Positions 36,207 to 50,600 are shown, counted from the first letter of the stretch. The stretch: 64,000 nt of DNA from Orthonyx spaldingii (GCA_013397795.1 VZTJ01000801.1:124001-188000), one strand, 5' to 3'. Program-made: numbers and translations. Notes: generated from the sequence alone by a model not told the origin.

Positions 36207-37310
36207 AATCATAGAATAACAGAATGGCTTGGGTTGCAAGGGACTTCAAAGATCATCTAGTTCCAACCCTCCTGCCGTGGGCACGTACACCTTCCACTAG
36301 ACCAGATGTTGCTCAGAGCCCCATCCAACTTGGCCTTGAACACTTTCAGGGATGGGGCACCCACAACTTCTCTGGGCAAACTGTTCCAGTACCTGACCAC
36401 CCTTACAGTAAAAAATTTCCAAATGTCTAATCCAAAGCTACTCACTTTCAGTTTAAAGCCATTGCCCCTTATCCTGTCACTACACGCTCTTTCAAATGGG
36501 TTCTCTCCATCCTTCTTGTATGCTCCCTTCAGGTACTGGAAGGCTGCAATTAGGTCACCCCAAAGCCTTCTCTCTTGCAGGCTAAACCATGCAAATTCTC
36601 CCAGCCTTTCCCCACTGGAGAGGTGCTCCAACTCTCTGATCATCATGGTTGATGACTGATGTCCTTCCTGTGATAGGGCCCCAGAGCTGGATGCAGCACT
36701 CCAGGTGGGGTCTCACCAGAGTGGAGCAGTGGGGCAGAATCCTCTCCCATGACCGCCTGGCCACGCTGCTTTTGATGCAGCCCAGGATACAATTGGCTTT
36801 CTGGGCTAGAGGGCACTTTCCCTGCTCATGNCAAGTACTTCTTGGCAGGGCCACTCTGGATCTGTTCATCCCCCAGCCTGTGTTGATACAGGGGGTTTCC
36901 CTGACCCGGCTGCAGCACCTTGCACTTGGTCCTATTAAAACTCATGACATTCCCACCAGCCTGCTTCTTGAGCTTGTCCAGGTGCCTCTGGATGGCATCC
37001 CATCCTTCAGGTGTGTCAACTGCACCACTCAGCTTGATGTCACCTGCAAATTTGCTGAGGGTGCACTTGAGCCCTTTGTCGATGTCATTAATGAAGATAT
37101 TAAATAACACTGATCCCAATGCAGACCCCTGAGGGACACCACTTGTCACTGACATCCATTGAGACTCTGAGCTGCTGACCACTACCCTCTGGATGTGACT
37201 GTCCAAACAACTTCTTATCCATCTAGAACTATACCCATGAAATCCATCTCTCTCCAATTTAGAGAGAGGGATGTTGTGGAGGACCGATGTTGACTATATG
37301 GTGTTCCATG
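36207..37310 (-). mobile_element. CR1 LINE, 5'-truncated, antisense, with RT remnant
   Basis: It starts on the + strand with AATCATAGAATAACAGAATGG, the reverse complement of a CR1 3' end. It then runs back through the 3' UTR (GGGACTTCAAAGATCATCTAG, CTGTTCCAGTACCTGACCACC) and the ORF2 thumb region to the RT palm. On the - strand the RT part reads ERDGFHGYSSRWIRSCLDSH, TSGVPQGSALGSVLFNIFIN (motif B intact) and TLSKFAGDIKLSG, where the FADD catalytic motif has become FAGD. The C-terminal part is shifted in frame. Homology fades just past CTCTCTCCAATTTAGAGAG at about 37250-37310. The length of about 1.1 kb and the better-kept frame make it younger than the copy at 125-390. It holds the only ambiguous base of the window (36831). 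Confidence 0.95.
36826..37257 (-). pseudogene. CR1 ORF2 reverse-transcriptase fragment
   Basis: An open - strand frame of about 143 codons covers RT motif B (SGVPQGSALG), the FNIFINDIDKG block, a mutated catalytic motif (FAGD for FADD) and the following VDTPEGWDAIQRHLDKLKK and FNRTKCKVLQPG blocks. The frame is interrupted at the ambiguous base 36831. It has no endonuclease domain, no upstream RT fingers and a lost catalytic aspartate, so it is a dead LINE remnant. Confidence 0.88.
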
Positions 37311-40300
37311 CTGTGTGAGGCTAAATAAATTGGATGAAAATGAAAATTGTTTCCTTACAGGAATTTTACACCAGAATTTTCTGTATTCTGACTCTTCTAT
37401 CTATAGTCAGAGTATCATAGTAATTTAACTCAAAATAATAATTTCTGGTCCTTGAAATGAGAAATTATAGCTTCTGAAAAAAGATAGCTTTCTTTCAAGA
37501 GTTTATATTAAAATGGACTAGGCTATCACAAAGAAAGGGGATATCATATTAAGGTTCTCATAGAACAATGAAATTAAAGCAAAAAAAATTTAAGTGGAAA
37601 ACATCCTTTAAAATTGCATGAAGAAACAGAAATAATTTATTTTTCTCTCCTTCCTGAAGTAGTAGTGGGTTCTACGAAGGCCAAAACCAAAGCAAACTGA
37701 ATCCAGTATAATATCTCTCAATGCATTCAATGTTTATTGAGTCTAAGTCTTCTGGAGAAACTCTTTTAGAGAATATCTAGGAGTTTCTCCTTTACGGTAT
37801 TATGGGTAGGAAAAAAAGTACTGCTTCTCTCAGTGGACAAAGAAGCAAGTGTAATAATAGCAACTTGACCTCACAGCTGTTTTGAAGCAGCATTCATCTT
37901 TGTGCCATGTATCGAGTCTGAAATGTTACAAATCCAACTTGGGTTTTGCAGTACAAAATTGGAAAGCATAGCATATTAAAATTCAGTATGACCATTACTT
38001 AAGAAGATATTTCCTTATTTAAGAAGACATTTGCTTAAACTAGAGTGATTTTATTATTTTCTCTGTGCAGATAACACTACTCTTTCGATCATATATATGA
38101 TAGTTTTTAGATTATATACTTATGAAGGTAACAATAAATAAACGACTGTCCCTGAACAACAAAAATCTTATCGCTTATAAGACAAAGATGTGCAGTGCAT
38201 ATACAACATATTGCTGAATAATGAAACTCTTATTCATATTTAATACTAGCTTGGTTTCAGTGGGATCAGTGGGAGGTATTTTTTATCACAAATAAAAGAC
38301 TGAATTAGTTGAGTGAAATGAGCAGGAAGGAGATGAAGAAGCAAAAGATACAGTTAGAGATGAGTGCTTTTATTTATGCTGTTATTATAGCTCATTTCAA
38401 TTAATTACTTAAGGACAAATGCAAGGTGAGAATCCTTTTGCCTAATTTTGTTTGAAATTTTATTGTGGTTTCCCTCAGAGAGTTATGTGGCAATGTTAGA
38501 TGAGTATGCCTCTATTGGTCTCTGCCTAGTAACTTTTCAGTCTATCAGTTCATTCAGCCAAATACTCCAAGGAGTGTTTCAAAATGGTGGGATGGTTTCA
38601 GAGATGACCAGATGTCCACCAGTTCTATGAATAAGTAACATCTGAATGTCTGGCCAAGTGTCAAGAATGTAAGGCTACAGCATGAGTTCAATTCCTTAGA
38701 AATACAATGGTATCCACTTTGCTGAGAAACCCTATAAACAACCCAGCTTTGGACCAGGGGAAAATTGAGTTGGAACTTATCCTTCCTTGGCCATCAAAGT
38801 CAGCTCATCGTAAATCATATAGCATGGAATTTATCACCTATCTGTAAATGTCTTCAGTGTAGACTTGCACTTCTGAGCTAGTCATGCTTTTTATAGTCAG
38901 TGGGGAGTAAAAGGCACTGCAAGGGCACAATTTGTCTGACCTGCTTTAGACAGCTATTTTAAGATGAGATAAAGTGTGCCCTAGAAATGCCAACTTCTCT
39001 CCATTGACTGCAAAGACAGTCTACGGCAACTAATTCAAATATAGATGGTGGTTTAAATCCCAAGGTTCTTATTCCTCGGCTACTTAATAGAATTTCAACT
39101 GAAAATGTGCCTGACTAATCTGAAAAATAATTTTTTAATTTAGTAAAGTTTTTGAAAAAAACTGAGTCAGTTGTGCATTCCTCACATGGGAACAAGTATG
39201 TTGATTTCCACTATCTGTCGAGATGGTGCTGTATGTGTGCATATGCACATGCATGGTCAGTGTACAGTTTTCTCTCTTCTGCTTTGGGTGTGTGACCGTG
39301 TCATGAAGAACTCAGCCTGCAGCATGTGCCAGGTAATGGAGCTAAAATGAGGACTTAAAGGCCACAGATAAAACTTGCAGGTAGGAGTTATTGCCTTTGA
39401 TTGAGACTCTGTAAAGCCAGAAACCTTGCCCAAAGAGTAGCCTTCCCCAATACTAGCAAAACTCTGGCAGCTGCTCTCATATGGGCCCAACAGTGGAGCT
39501 CGAGTCTAACTGGAGATTAAAGGATATGTATCCAGATGCCTGCAGACAGGCAAAAGAAAGGAGGAATTGCATGGCAAGTGTGGGAACTAATGCTCTCATT
39601 TTAGGGAATGTAAGGGAGATCTCAATGTCAGCGCATAGAACTGAACTTTCAAATCCACAAACACTGAAACTATGTACATAAGTATGTGCAATATCTATTC
39701 ATTTTATATGAATGTTTTGCTCCATTCCATTTTGCATATATATCTACCTCGGTGTAGTAAGTTATCAGATACGTTATAGCAATATTAGCCAGAATCAGAC
39801 TAGGGAAATAATCTTAGTAGTTAGTACTCTTTTTTTTCAAAAGCAGTATTAAAAAATTAGTCTAATATGCTTGCCCTACTAATATTTTCAGTGAATGTGC
39901 TGCTGTTTGTCTGCATGGAGTCACAAAAAGAAATATCTGATGAAATCTTTCTGTTTTCTGAGTATTCTCCTTGTTTGCTCTAACACATGAAAGAATAGAA
40001 GTGATTTGGCTTGGAAATATATAATAATGGACGTATAAGAAATGCATACATAAAATAATTGCAATTTAAAAACTTCTGCAATTCTAAATTGATTTCTCCA
40101 TCCACTTTTCTTGATCCCCACCTCGGCTTTTATTTTGTCCCAGTTACCTTTTCATCCCTGCTTTATTAACTTCACACTATTTCCCTTCACATTTCATCCT
40201 GTTTACCTTCTTCCCAGAATTCATGGGGATTATTTTTTCAAGGATTATGGACTTCAAGCTTCAAATTCTGAAGTGTTGTGTGGCGACTGCTCTCATTCTA

Positions 40301-42536
40301 TGTTTTTACCCCTGACAAGTGCCTTGATCATTTAGATTAGAGAAAACACATATTATTTTGATGTCTAACAGTGCCTTTTGTAGTTGAATGAGTGAATGTT
40401 TTCAGGGGGGAGAGGGGCACTTTGACACTGAAGTAATAGGTTTGACTGATAATGCCAATGGTAATAAAGACGTTTACTTCTAGGAGTAAGCTGGAAGCAC
40501 TTGCTCTTCAGCAAGATAAAAGTCATTGAAGTGATTCTAAGTACTGTGCCTGAGCAACGTGTTTTTTCACTGGCATTTATGCATGTAAAAATCCATGCTT
40601 GGCAATTAATTATAAGGTCTAGTTTCCAGCTGTAGTGGTCCCTCGGTGCTAGGCAAAGAACTATAACATTTTAAAGCCAGAATAGGAGAGTTTGAAAGAG
40701 ACACTTGAAAAATTTGATTGTGTTTAATGTCTGAGGACTATTTAGGAAGACCTTTTTAAAGTTTGTTCTGCACATCCAAATCAATTGTGTTTGAATGTTC
40801 TCAGTTTCTATGTTCTCCCACCAAAATAATGTTGTTGGGATTTTCAGCAAGGCAAGAAGAGATAAAACTTGGAAAAGTGAAAACGTTCTCTGGAGGCCAC
40901 ACTTTGGTTAGTTAGATGTGCCAAATGTCACAAGATGGTGGGGTTTGCTACTTTACTGTTTCACATCATACATGAGAAAGGATCTTAATATCAAAACCTA
41001 ATGGAAAGTTTTAAGGACTTAAAATGTTCTGTTTAATCCACAGTGATTTTTTAATTTAACATTTAAAATTTTGCTATTAGGTAAATATGAAACTATCGAA
41101 AATTGCCAAGAATATTTGAAAAAAAAAAATTTTGTTACATCTGGATATCTTCTTTAGCTCTAAGAACACAACTTTTGCTAATGGTTTCAGTGCAACAAAA
41201 AGAGACAAGTTCTATATGAATGAAGTAGAGGGGATACGAATAATGTTTCATGCACTGCACTTGTTACCCCCATGCATTCCTTCCACAATCAGTTAGAACG
41301 AAAAATAATTTTCTCAAGGTTTTTGTGTGTAAGAAAAGAAGGAAAAGAAGCAGTACAAAAATGTCAATATTACAATAAGTTTTTAAACAATGTTTATCTA
41401 TTTTCTGTAATAGGCAAGAAACAGCCTGTTCACAACAGGAAGTTGACTCTCTTTTACACATAAACACAGCTTCTTCAACTACTTTGCTGTAGTTCAGGAA
41501 AAAATGAAATGATGAATACAGCTTCTATTAGGCAGAAACCCCAGGAAATTGGTAGTTACAGATCTAACAACTAGACTGGTGGAGTGTTAATGATTAGTTA
41601 CTTTTTACTGTGTATTACTCTGACAAAAAACCATTTTCTCCAGGATTAGTGGCTAAGGTAAACAGCTGCCATTTTTTCTTTTTAAAGTGCTATTGAAATT
41701 ATAAAACCAAACTCCAGAAGACCTGCAAATTAAGTGGCTTTTTGCTGTTGTAATTATGTGTTGCATTTCTCTGGCAAATGCTTGTAGATAGTAGTTGCAT
41801 TTGTAATTTTACTGGTGTGCTGAAGATGAAATAAAGAGTGCTATTGCTGAAGAAGGGATAACAAAAGATATGAACAATAAATAACTGTGTTTGCTTCCAG
41901 CACGCAAAAGGTAATGCTTTTTCCAATTGCTTTGTTCATTCAGTATTTTTCCTGTGGACAAAAGACATTTTTACACACCCAAAAGAATAGTCATCGATCT
42001 GTTAGACAAAAACTCTGTGGATATGTGCTATCATGACCCTTATCTCCTGTAGAACAGAAGTGTTCCTCTCACATAACAAAAAGAAAAGGGGTTTTTATTT
42101 TCTTATTTATTTTTGTACAATGTATGTTATAGTTTTTGAATCTCCAGTTCAGTGCCAGATTCCTGTTTGGGGAATGAGGGATGGCTTGCCTTTTCTGCAG
42201 CTATAACTTGCTTCCTCAGCACATTCGTAAGCATCCACCAGCAGAATCATATTACCAGAGGTCACTGAAGAGGCTGCTCCTGACAGTATGTATTATAACA
42301 GAGAGTCATCATTGTTGCAGCTGTAATTTTTATTAACATTACTCACAGCCTGTAAATGCCAAGAGTAATTCAGGTCCAAAACCTTTTCTCACTATCCTCC
42401 CCACAACTGTTTCCCTCATTTTCCTGCCAGCTTGCTTATCTCCAGGGTTTCTTTGAAATACTGACCTACTAAATTAGAACAACAAACACAAGTAGATTTA
42501 TTTATCTTTGAAAGCCTTGTTGGCAGAGTCCTTTCA

Positions 42537-42551
42537 TTTTTTTTTTTTTTT
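42537..42551. repeat. Poly-T tract (T15)
   Basis: Fifteen consecutive T residues. No attached retroposon was recognised. Confidence 0.9.
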
Positions 42552-42760
42552 GTTATGTAACTACTTCTGCATTTAAAGAGAAGCTTAATGCAATATTATT
42601 TTGTTCATCCCTTTTTATCACAATTGCAGTTTTCCATAAAAAGCAGAGCTTTATTTCATTAATTGTCATTGTGATCACTTACTCTACAGCATAATAAATG
42701 TCCTCTGGAGTTTGGTGTGTTTTTGTGCCTGGTGCTCAAAATGTATTCCGGTAAGTACTT

Positions 42761-42774
42761 AAAAAAAAAAAAAA
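42761..42774. repeat. Poly-A tract (A14)
   Basis: Fourteen consecutive A residues, directly after GGTAAGTACTT. That word resembles a splice donor but has no supported exon. Confidence 0.9.
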
Positions 42775-44962
42775 GAAGGTTTTTTGTACGTTCATATTTT
42801 CTTCCAAGTTGCGTGAAAAAATCTTACTTTGCTAAGTGTATTTACACTGGTCAGGAACGTCAAGGGGAGGGCTCTTACCTCAAAGTAATATTCCTCAGGC
42901 ACTTTGATCATTGCCAGCAGCTACTTCTGTAACCCTACTCCCAGTTCATCACTGTGTGACACTCCCAGTTGTCACTGGGCACATCTACGTGGGTGCATGG
43001 TCTGGACTTCCCCTCCAGAGCATCTCTGTCCTTCTGGGAAACCAGGACAGAAGACAATGGCAGAGAAGAGTAGGGCTATGAAGCACAATGATAGAGAGTG
43101 TTTGTTTGCACGGATAAAGAAAGGACAAATGCAAGGCACTGTATGCCCTGTGAATTTACTGAAGAAAATTTGGGAAGACATGTAGGTGCACTAATGCAGA
43201 CTCACATAATAGACTGATACCCCTCTAAAGAATTCAGTAGCTTCACTGTGGTACTGTGAGAATGTTAACAAGCTGGCTAGTTTTTGGCAGATCAGTACAT
43301 GGGTAAGAACAACCACATATATCTCTTTCTCCCGCCCATGTAGAAATGCTCAATGCCATTAGTGAACTTTAAATCAACGACAGAATAAAGGTAAACCCCA
43401 CAGGTGAGACAGCAAACTATTCAGGATTAGTGGGCACTCAATGCCTCTCAACAATGATGAATGACCAAATCCTAATTCAAAATGGAAAGTGTAAATTGCT
43501 AATCCAAGGTAAAGGAAAAAGTGCTGTCTGTTAGCTATAAAAGTATCTTTTACTGTTAACCTCTTAACTTTACATGACATTGTGTGAATTTCAGTATTTT
43601 CTTTATGTTAGTACATTTGTGTTAGAGGAACATTACAACACTAGAAAACTCAAATCTTGAGACAAAATCAATCTACTGGACTCAGTTCTAATAGCTGGTT
43701 GCTAGCTGAAAGCTTCCACTGCAATGCTTTTTATTTTAAAATTATGGGATTTTTCCTAATTCCTTTACTGCTGCTGCCACAGACACTTTACATCTTGTTT
43801 TTGGACACAAATGATTCCAACCTTCATGATGGCACAGCTTCAGTCTTCATCAGGTAAAATTAAGCTTTTGCTGACAGATTTAAAAAATTACAACATAACG
43901 TCACTTTTGACCAGAAGGTACTGCAGTAATTAAAGCCTAATCATTTGATGGCATTACAGCATTAAATTTCCTATGCCACAAAAATATTTATGGAAGGCAT
44001 AAAAAGCAAGGGTAAACATGCAGCCTTTTGTCATTATTATTTAACTACTCTAGTTACTGAACCTGTCTGGTTCCATTTCTGTAAATACTACTCTATATGA
44101 CCTACCTTGACCAATACATTTTACAAGCTGGAGTCATCCATTAAACTTGTGAAATGACTTTGCCAATACAGCTTGTACAAAAAGCCAATAAGCAAAAAAA
44201 GTGTTCTCCCATGGGCTGTCTTAGCTTTTCTTGCCATGATTAATAAAAGCAATTGTTCCAGTTTGACTCTTCAAGGAACTGACAACTAAACAGAAATAAT
44301 GATGCTAACTGAAGGCAAAGATAAACTTGCATTTTATGCTTTCTGAAGTTTATATGCAAAATATGTTTAATATGTGCCAGATTGAGTCTGTTACTAAAAG
44401 ATACTAAAAGATATGGGAAGATGATGATGGGGATACAGATATTAATAAAACTTAACTAAAAATGCCAAATATAGAATGTTGTGGCATACTCTGTATGATA
44501 CAGCAAGAATGAATTATCTTTGCCAAATATGATAAATAATGGTAGCCTCATCTTTTTAGTTTTCTATTCCATCAGCTATGCTTCTACAGATGAGAAGTAG
44601 CTCAGACTAATAAAAAACCAGTGTGTCTTCAGAATTAACTTAATCATTATAATAGTCACTAATTATACATAACAAATCAATATGAATACCACAAACTTGA
44701 TTGCCTAAAGTTGCCCAAGCAATTGTATTTTGTGTTACTCTCCATTTTGAAAAATCTCCCATTAGTATTTCACAGCATCAAAAACTTTTTGAAAGGAGAC
44801 ATTTCATTGGTATTCAGTTGATGCAGTATTTGTAGGATGCTGCTAGCCAGAATCTAGCTTCATGTAGACCTGTTGTAAGAAAGAGATTGGTTCTTTTTAA
44901 AAAATTGAGGATCATGGGAGAGAGAAGAAGTCTAATAATTAGAACAGTCTCCAGAAAAATTC

Positions 44963-45000
44963 TCTCGTTTAACCCAAAACATTCCATGATTCTATGATCA
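44963..45000 (+). mobile_element. Possible orphan CR1 3' terminus
   Basis: TTTAACCCAAAACATTCCATG followed by ATTCTATGATC resembles the last 30-40 bases of a CR1 element on the + strand (the CCAACCCAAACCATTCTATGATT type). Upstream sequence does not continue the CR1 match, so this may be a severely truncated insertion, an eroded copy or chance. Confidence 0.45.
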
Positions 45001-47407
45001 TACTCACTCTCTGCTAAAAATGGTCTTTCTATTATTAAATACAAACTATTCTGTCCTAATCTAATTTGTGCAATGTTTTCATTATTTATAATTTTCTGTG
45101 TCATCAGCTGCTCACCAGATCAGCAAGATTTCTTTTCTTTCTGAGAGTAATTATAATGTGAGCGCTTTTGTATTCATCAGACTTTTTAATGAGGTTATTA
45201 TTACTTGTATCTCATTACATCTGTTAAATTATAATTTTATTTACTACACACATTTGTGCATTTGATGTATTTGTATATGTGCACACTGATTATTGGAATT
45301 GTTTATGTGACAGAGGCTAAGAATAATCCATTTTAGACAAGTAAACTGTTACTTTGCCATTATTTTCAATAGAATTAATACATAGACATTCTGAACTTTA
45401 TTCTATTGATGAGAGAATTCTTTAATTGTTCTTCCCTAAGTTTAATCTTTCAGAATTCATTTCAAAACCTGTTGAAGTCAATGGAGAAACTCCCACTGAT
45501 TTCAAAGGCTGTTGTAGTAGGTCCTTAACAAGCATTATTGCTATGTCTCTTTATTTCTTAAGAAAAAGAAAATGTCTTTTAGTACTATTTTAAAGTAGGA
45601 TGAAGGATGAAAAGGAGCAGTTGATGGTAAGAAGGATGTATAGATACTTCAAGTGAAATACTCTCAGAAGATGCAGAATTTGGTTTAGGTAAAGAGAAAT
45701 TAAATGTGACCTTCTTTTTACCCAAACATAAAACTCCATTCAGCAAGGCTGGGACAAGGATAAAGAAGACATCAGGAAAACTGGAGAATGACTATAGTCC
45801 AGCAAAGCACTCACACAAGTGCTTAACTTCAAAACACCTAAATAATCCTCTTTGAGTCAATGGACCACTTCAGTTGACATGTTTGGCTGTTTTCTACCTG
45901 GGTGGATGAAAGTGGTAAGAATTTCATAGAGGGTTCATTATTGCAGTCATGACTAGGGCCAACCTCTGGTAACAGGTACAGCCTAAAGATTTCTAAATAA
46001 TGATTTATAAATTCTACATTTTTACTGTCTAAACTTGAAGATTTAATCTGACATTTCACTTCTTACAACACTGTTGAGCTACTGAAATACCAAAACTCTG
46101 TGTTCTGACACTGAAGAGGTGACTTTAGAGGGGATTAATTTTCACTAACATAAGCCTTCTGGCATCTTGTCTAAGTTGGTAATGAAAGAGATGCTCTACT
46201 GGGGGAATTCATATAACCCATAATTATTTTACTTTTAGTGGAATGAATTATCCTTTCAGATTTACTAATTCTTTTCAAATGTTATACAGGGGACTTAGAG
46301 AACTAGCTTACTATGGTGTCACTGTTTTTTTCAGTCTCTGAAATTAGTGTATATGATGTAGCTGAACATAAATTTATACCTTTAACAGAGGGTCCACTAG
46401 CCCAGCAGATTCTGTAGTGAACTAAAAATACATTAAGCAATGAATTAGCTTCTATGAGTAGTTAATGAATCCCATTCATCCTTATTTACTTGCATATAAC
46501 CCCAAATGACTGTTCAATTAAGTGCTTTCATTTGAGTTACATGTACAGAATGCCTGTCTTCTCATCACTAAACCCAAATATCAATGAATTCACAAATATC
46601 CAATGAATCTATATGCAAGCATGGCACTCAGCTCATGTGTAAATTGTTATTATTTTAAAAACGGAGCTAGATAATAAATCAGTTCTTACAGGGGAAAACA
46701 AATTGAAGTTGATGAAGGCCTGTGATAACAGAACTGTCCATGAATGAACACAGCCTGAAAGCAGACAAAGTCTCTCTTTGAAATCAGTGCCATGAGAAAA
46801 TAGGAAGAACCTTAACAATAAGTAAGATAAATTTGAATAAAAATTCACCAGTTGTAAATTGTAGGTAAGTTTCTTGATAAATAATGGAATTATGCAATCA
46901 TAATGCCTCTGTTCAAAATATGTAGCTTACACTATATCCCAGATATCAAACTCAAATTGTAAATATTTGTAGTAATTTAATTAAAATGTTATAAATTAAT
47001 ACATTTTCCTTTTATAAACAGTTCCCTTGATTTAAAGTAGTTTAAACACCTGTTTTTAAGGTTATGATCTCTTGGTATGGTTTTTATAATTGATGAAATT
47101 ATCAACTATGAGTCAGCTTCCTGTGTTCTCTCCCAACCTCTTGCCCACCCACAGCCTACTCTCTGGTGGATCAAAGTGAGAAACAAGAAAGACACTGATG
47201 CTGTGCAAGCACTGCTCAGGCACAGATAGAATGCTGCTCTGTTGTCAATACTGTTTCAGTCACACATGCAAAACACTGTATGGGCTGCTACGAAGAAAAT
47301 TAACTCCTTCCCAACCAGACCCAGAATTGTGTGCACCCTTAAAATAAAGTTGCCCTTGCCAGGTATGTGTACTGTTTCTGCTCTGTTCTCTTGATAGGTC
47401 TTATTAG

Positions 47408-47422
47408 AAAAAAAAAAAAAAA
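47408..47422. repeat. Poly-A tract (A15)
   Basis: Fifteen consecutive A residues about 80 bases before the antisense CR1 tail. The two do not appear to be linked. Confidence 0.9.
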
Positions 47423-47503
47423 GATTACAATGTAAGATTATCTCATCCCCCAGGGAATTTCTAAAATTAGAGTGTAGTAAGTTAGCTTTGTGAGAAGACA
47501 AAC

Positions 47504-47670
47504 TCATAGAATCATAGACTCATAGAATGGTTTGGATTGGAAAGTACCTTAAAGATCATCTGGTTGCAACCCCTCTGTTACGGGCAGGGACACCTTCCAC
47601 TAGACCAAGTTTCTCAGAGCCTCATCCATCCTGGCCTTGAACATCTCAGAATGGAGAGACCACAACTTCT
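47504..47670 (-). mobile_element. CR1 3' tail, antisense
   Basis: It begins with TCATAGAATCATAGACTCATA, two or three copies of the short CR1 terminal repeat in reverse complement. It continues with GAATGGTTTGGATTGGAAAG, TTAAAGATCATCTGGTTGCAA and CACCTTCCACTAGACCAAG, and stops near GGAGAGACCACAACTTCT. It is about 165 bp, strongly 5'-truncated and non-coding. Few changes from the usual tail suggest moderate age. Confidence 0.95.
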
Positions 47671-50600
47671 ATCAAGATTTAGAAAAGTACAGAAATGACA
47701 AATTGAGTAAAAGGAAGGTCTATGAACAAGAAATATAGAAAAACAACAGTGCAAATATTTTAATTAGAGCAATTGTGACCAGAAAAGAAATATTTTGATC
47801 AGTGGAGTGTCTTGTAAGTAATCTTATACAATGCTCTGTAAGTAATGTCAAGTCAAATTAGACAGTTTCCTAGGTAATTTGCTCTAAAGTAAAATGTTGC
47901 CTTATAGTGAATGCAAAGCAAAGTCACAAATATTCAATCTGGTAGTATTATTACTAGTATCTGGACCAAATAACTTCCAGTTGAGCTTTTAAACAACAAT
48001 GTGGTTAATGTGATTGCTGTGGTTTTAAAATTATAATTTTATGAAAAATAAAATGAAATTAACAAGCAAAGTCACAATTAACCTAATAAGCAGAATGCAG
48101 TGAGGTTTCAGACGTCAACCCTTGAATATGTTTAATGCTAATCAAACCTTCCTGAACCAAAGTTGCTTATTTATTTATAGTATCCAGGAACTCCAAAACT
48201 CTCCTAGCATTTACTAAGAATAATGGTTCTACAATCCTGTCATTTCACTAAACAATTTCTGCCTTTTCCAGTTGCATGACAAAATTAAACTTGCCAGTTA
48301 TAATTCTGCAGTTGGCTTAGTGGTACTGTGCTTATGTAAATGTCAAGTTGGGTGATATCTTTTTAGGAGAAGGTTGGTGACTTCTTCAGAATTTTAGTAT
48401 GGAGACAAAGTATGAGTTGACAGGAATAATGAGGATATAGGTGTTTTCACCTTTTTTAGTTGTGGAAAAAAGGTAATCCAGCAAATCCCACTCAAGTATA
48501 GTGTCATTTATTCTTACCAAACTGCCTTGTTAGAGAGCTTCTCTGTATGTTTTCCTGACACAGAAATAAAAGTTCAGACAATGTGAGCTATGTGTTTTTG
48601 CAATTAATTGACAGGGAGGCATTTTTTTTTACCTGTAGGGAAGTACAGATCTTTTTATCTTCATATGGGAAAAAATATACAGTTTCTCTATCAGTCAACC
48701 TAACAAGACAGACAAGGAGTGAGGAACCCTGTTGAGTCTGTCTACATGGGATTTTGCAGGCACCTGAATGTGAGCCTCATTTTTCACTCACTTGAACTTG
48801 AGTGAAGTGAATGGTATTACTGTTGCTGAGCCTGAAACCATATGTTGAAACACCACGGGTATTACCTCAAAATTACATTATACGTAGTTATTTCACATTT
48901 GTTTAAAAACAGTGAAGATAGCTTAAGACTTTAAGAATTAAGATTTCACATTGTTGCTAAGAGACTTGACTAACTGCAGATATTTTTCCCTAAATGTGAG
49001 TTATTAATAGTTGTCTGCAGTCCTATGGAAAAACTTGTATCCATTCTCAAAAAGAATATTTCCCAGTACAGAACACATAGTGATAGACAGATTGGCTCAG
49101 AACAACTTTTTGAAGAGAAGTCAGATTATAAAATTAGATTTCATTTTTAGTTGTTATTAATATACTGGTTTTCAGCTTTCAATATCATTCAACAGACAGG
49201 AAAAGAAACCCAACAAAAATATTAAAGAAAAGTAACAATTAATGTTTTCTAGTCAGAATAGCTTCTTTTCCCATGTTAGCACTTTTAACTCATTTAAAAG
49301 ATAAACCAGGTGAAGAAAATGGTGTGACTCCTATTTAGAGCTATTTAGACATATTTACAAAGCATTTTAGTATTTGTCCAGCTGGTGATTTTGTCTGTGA
49401 CTGGGTGTAAAGGTCTGCTGTCTTTTCTGCATTGTATTCTACAATGTTTATGAACAAACAACTTGATTTCCCAAGTAAAGAAGATGTAACATGAAATCCA
49501 AGTAAGTGGATCATAAATTCTGTGAAGCAACTGTGATGCAAAGTTACCCTTTTTTTTTCAAAAGAGAAGGTAATTAAAAGGATGTTTCTTGTTTTATAAT
49601 GCATCTTTTTTTTTTCTTATTTTGTTGTTAAATTTAACAAGTATTATCCCCATAATGGCTATCTTTGTTTTATTTTGTAAATTTATCCAAAAAGTCTTGA
49701 TTTTGAATTATTCTCTGAATCAGCTTAGATTAGCTGCCTTTCTCCAGCAAGTCAGACCAATAGTGTCTTTAGCTTCTAGAGAAAAGAACATTTATGGGGA
49801 GAGAAGGATCATTTATTCTGTGAGATATTTTTGGAGAGGTTTAACACAGATTCTGAAGAACAGAATGCATTAAGTAGCAGAGGATGTAAGAAACCTCTTC
49901 ATTCCAGTCCATTTTCCTGACAATTTTCTGGTTTAGGGTCTACCAGTCGTAACCACTGGAAGATGATAAGTGGTTTGCAGGCACCATTTTGAAGGGTTAT
50001 TCCTCAGATAGGACAGGGTTGTACAGAAATCAAGAATTGCACTTCAGACCGCTACCTTGGAGTATATGTAGATGCACGTCTTTTACCCAACTAAAAGTGG
50101 AAAGGCTGATTCTCATCCAAGGTGCTGCTAATATTTCAGAACATCAAATTTTATAGTGCACTAAGAGCCAGCAAATTTAGTAGTCTGCACTCTCAGTGTG
50201 CCTCTATGCATCTTCACTGCAGAAGAGACCTAGTTTTAACTTCCTATTGTCAATCAGCCCTGCAGCTCTGGCAAGAGATCGATATCAGTGTATTCTGAAG
50301 TTCTTTGTGTATCCTCAGAAACAATCAGCTCTGAGGTTGTATATGATATTCCCAGGTCAGTATCCTTAGGTACACATTGAAGGAAAGTTACAGAAATGCT
50401 GCTTAAAGACAGAAAGATATGATCAGTATCCTGCCACTGATAGTGGCCTCTGATAGTCCTTAGAAAGGGCTAAGCAAAACCTAAAGACAGGCTGCCTTCT
50501 GAACAGTAGCCTGAATATTATCTTCTAGTTGTGTGATCTAGGTAATCTGAAATTTTTTTATTATTTTATCTGAGGTTTTCATATCATCCAATAATCATAT

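Larger units (their letters stand above)
37311..47503. other. Long unique AT-rich stretch, almost repeat-free
   Basis: About 10.2 kb with no supported gene. Only mononucleotide tracts (T15 at 42537-42551, A14 at 42761-42774, A15 at 47408-47422) and a possible orphan CR1 terminus near 44963-45000 were recognised. The interval 42860-43200 is locally less AT-rich but matches no family I know. Confidence 0.5.

Noticed and set aside
42748..42760. CCGGTAAGTACTT, a near-ideal splice donor
   Set aside because: No coding exon precedes it, and words of this kind are expected several times by chance in this length.
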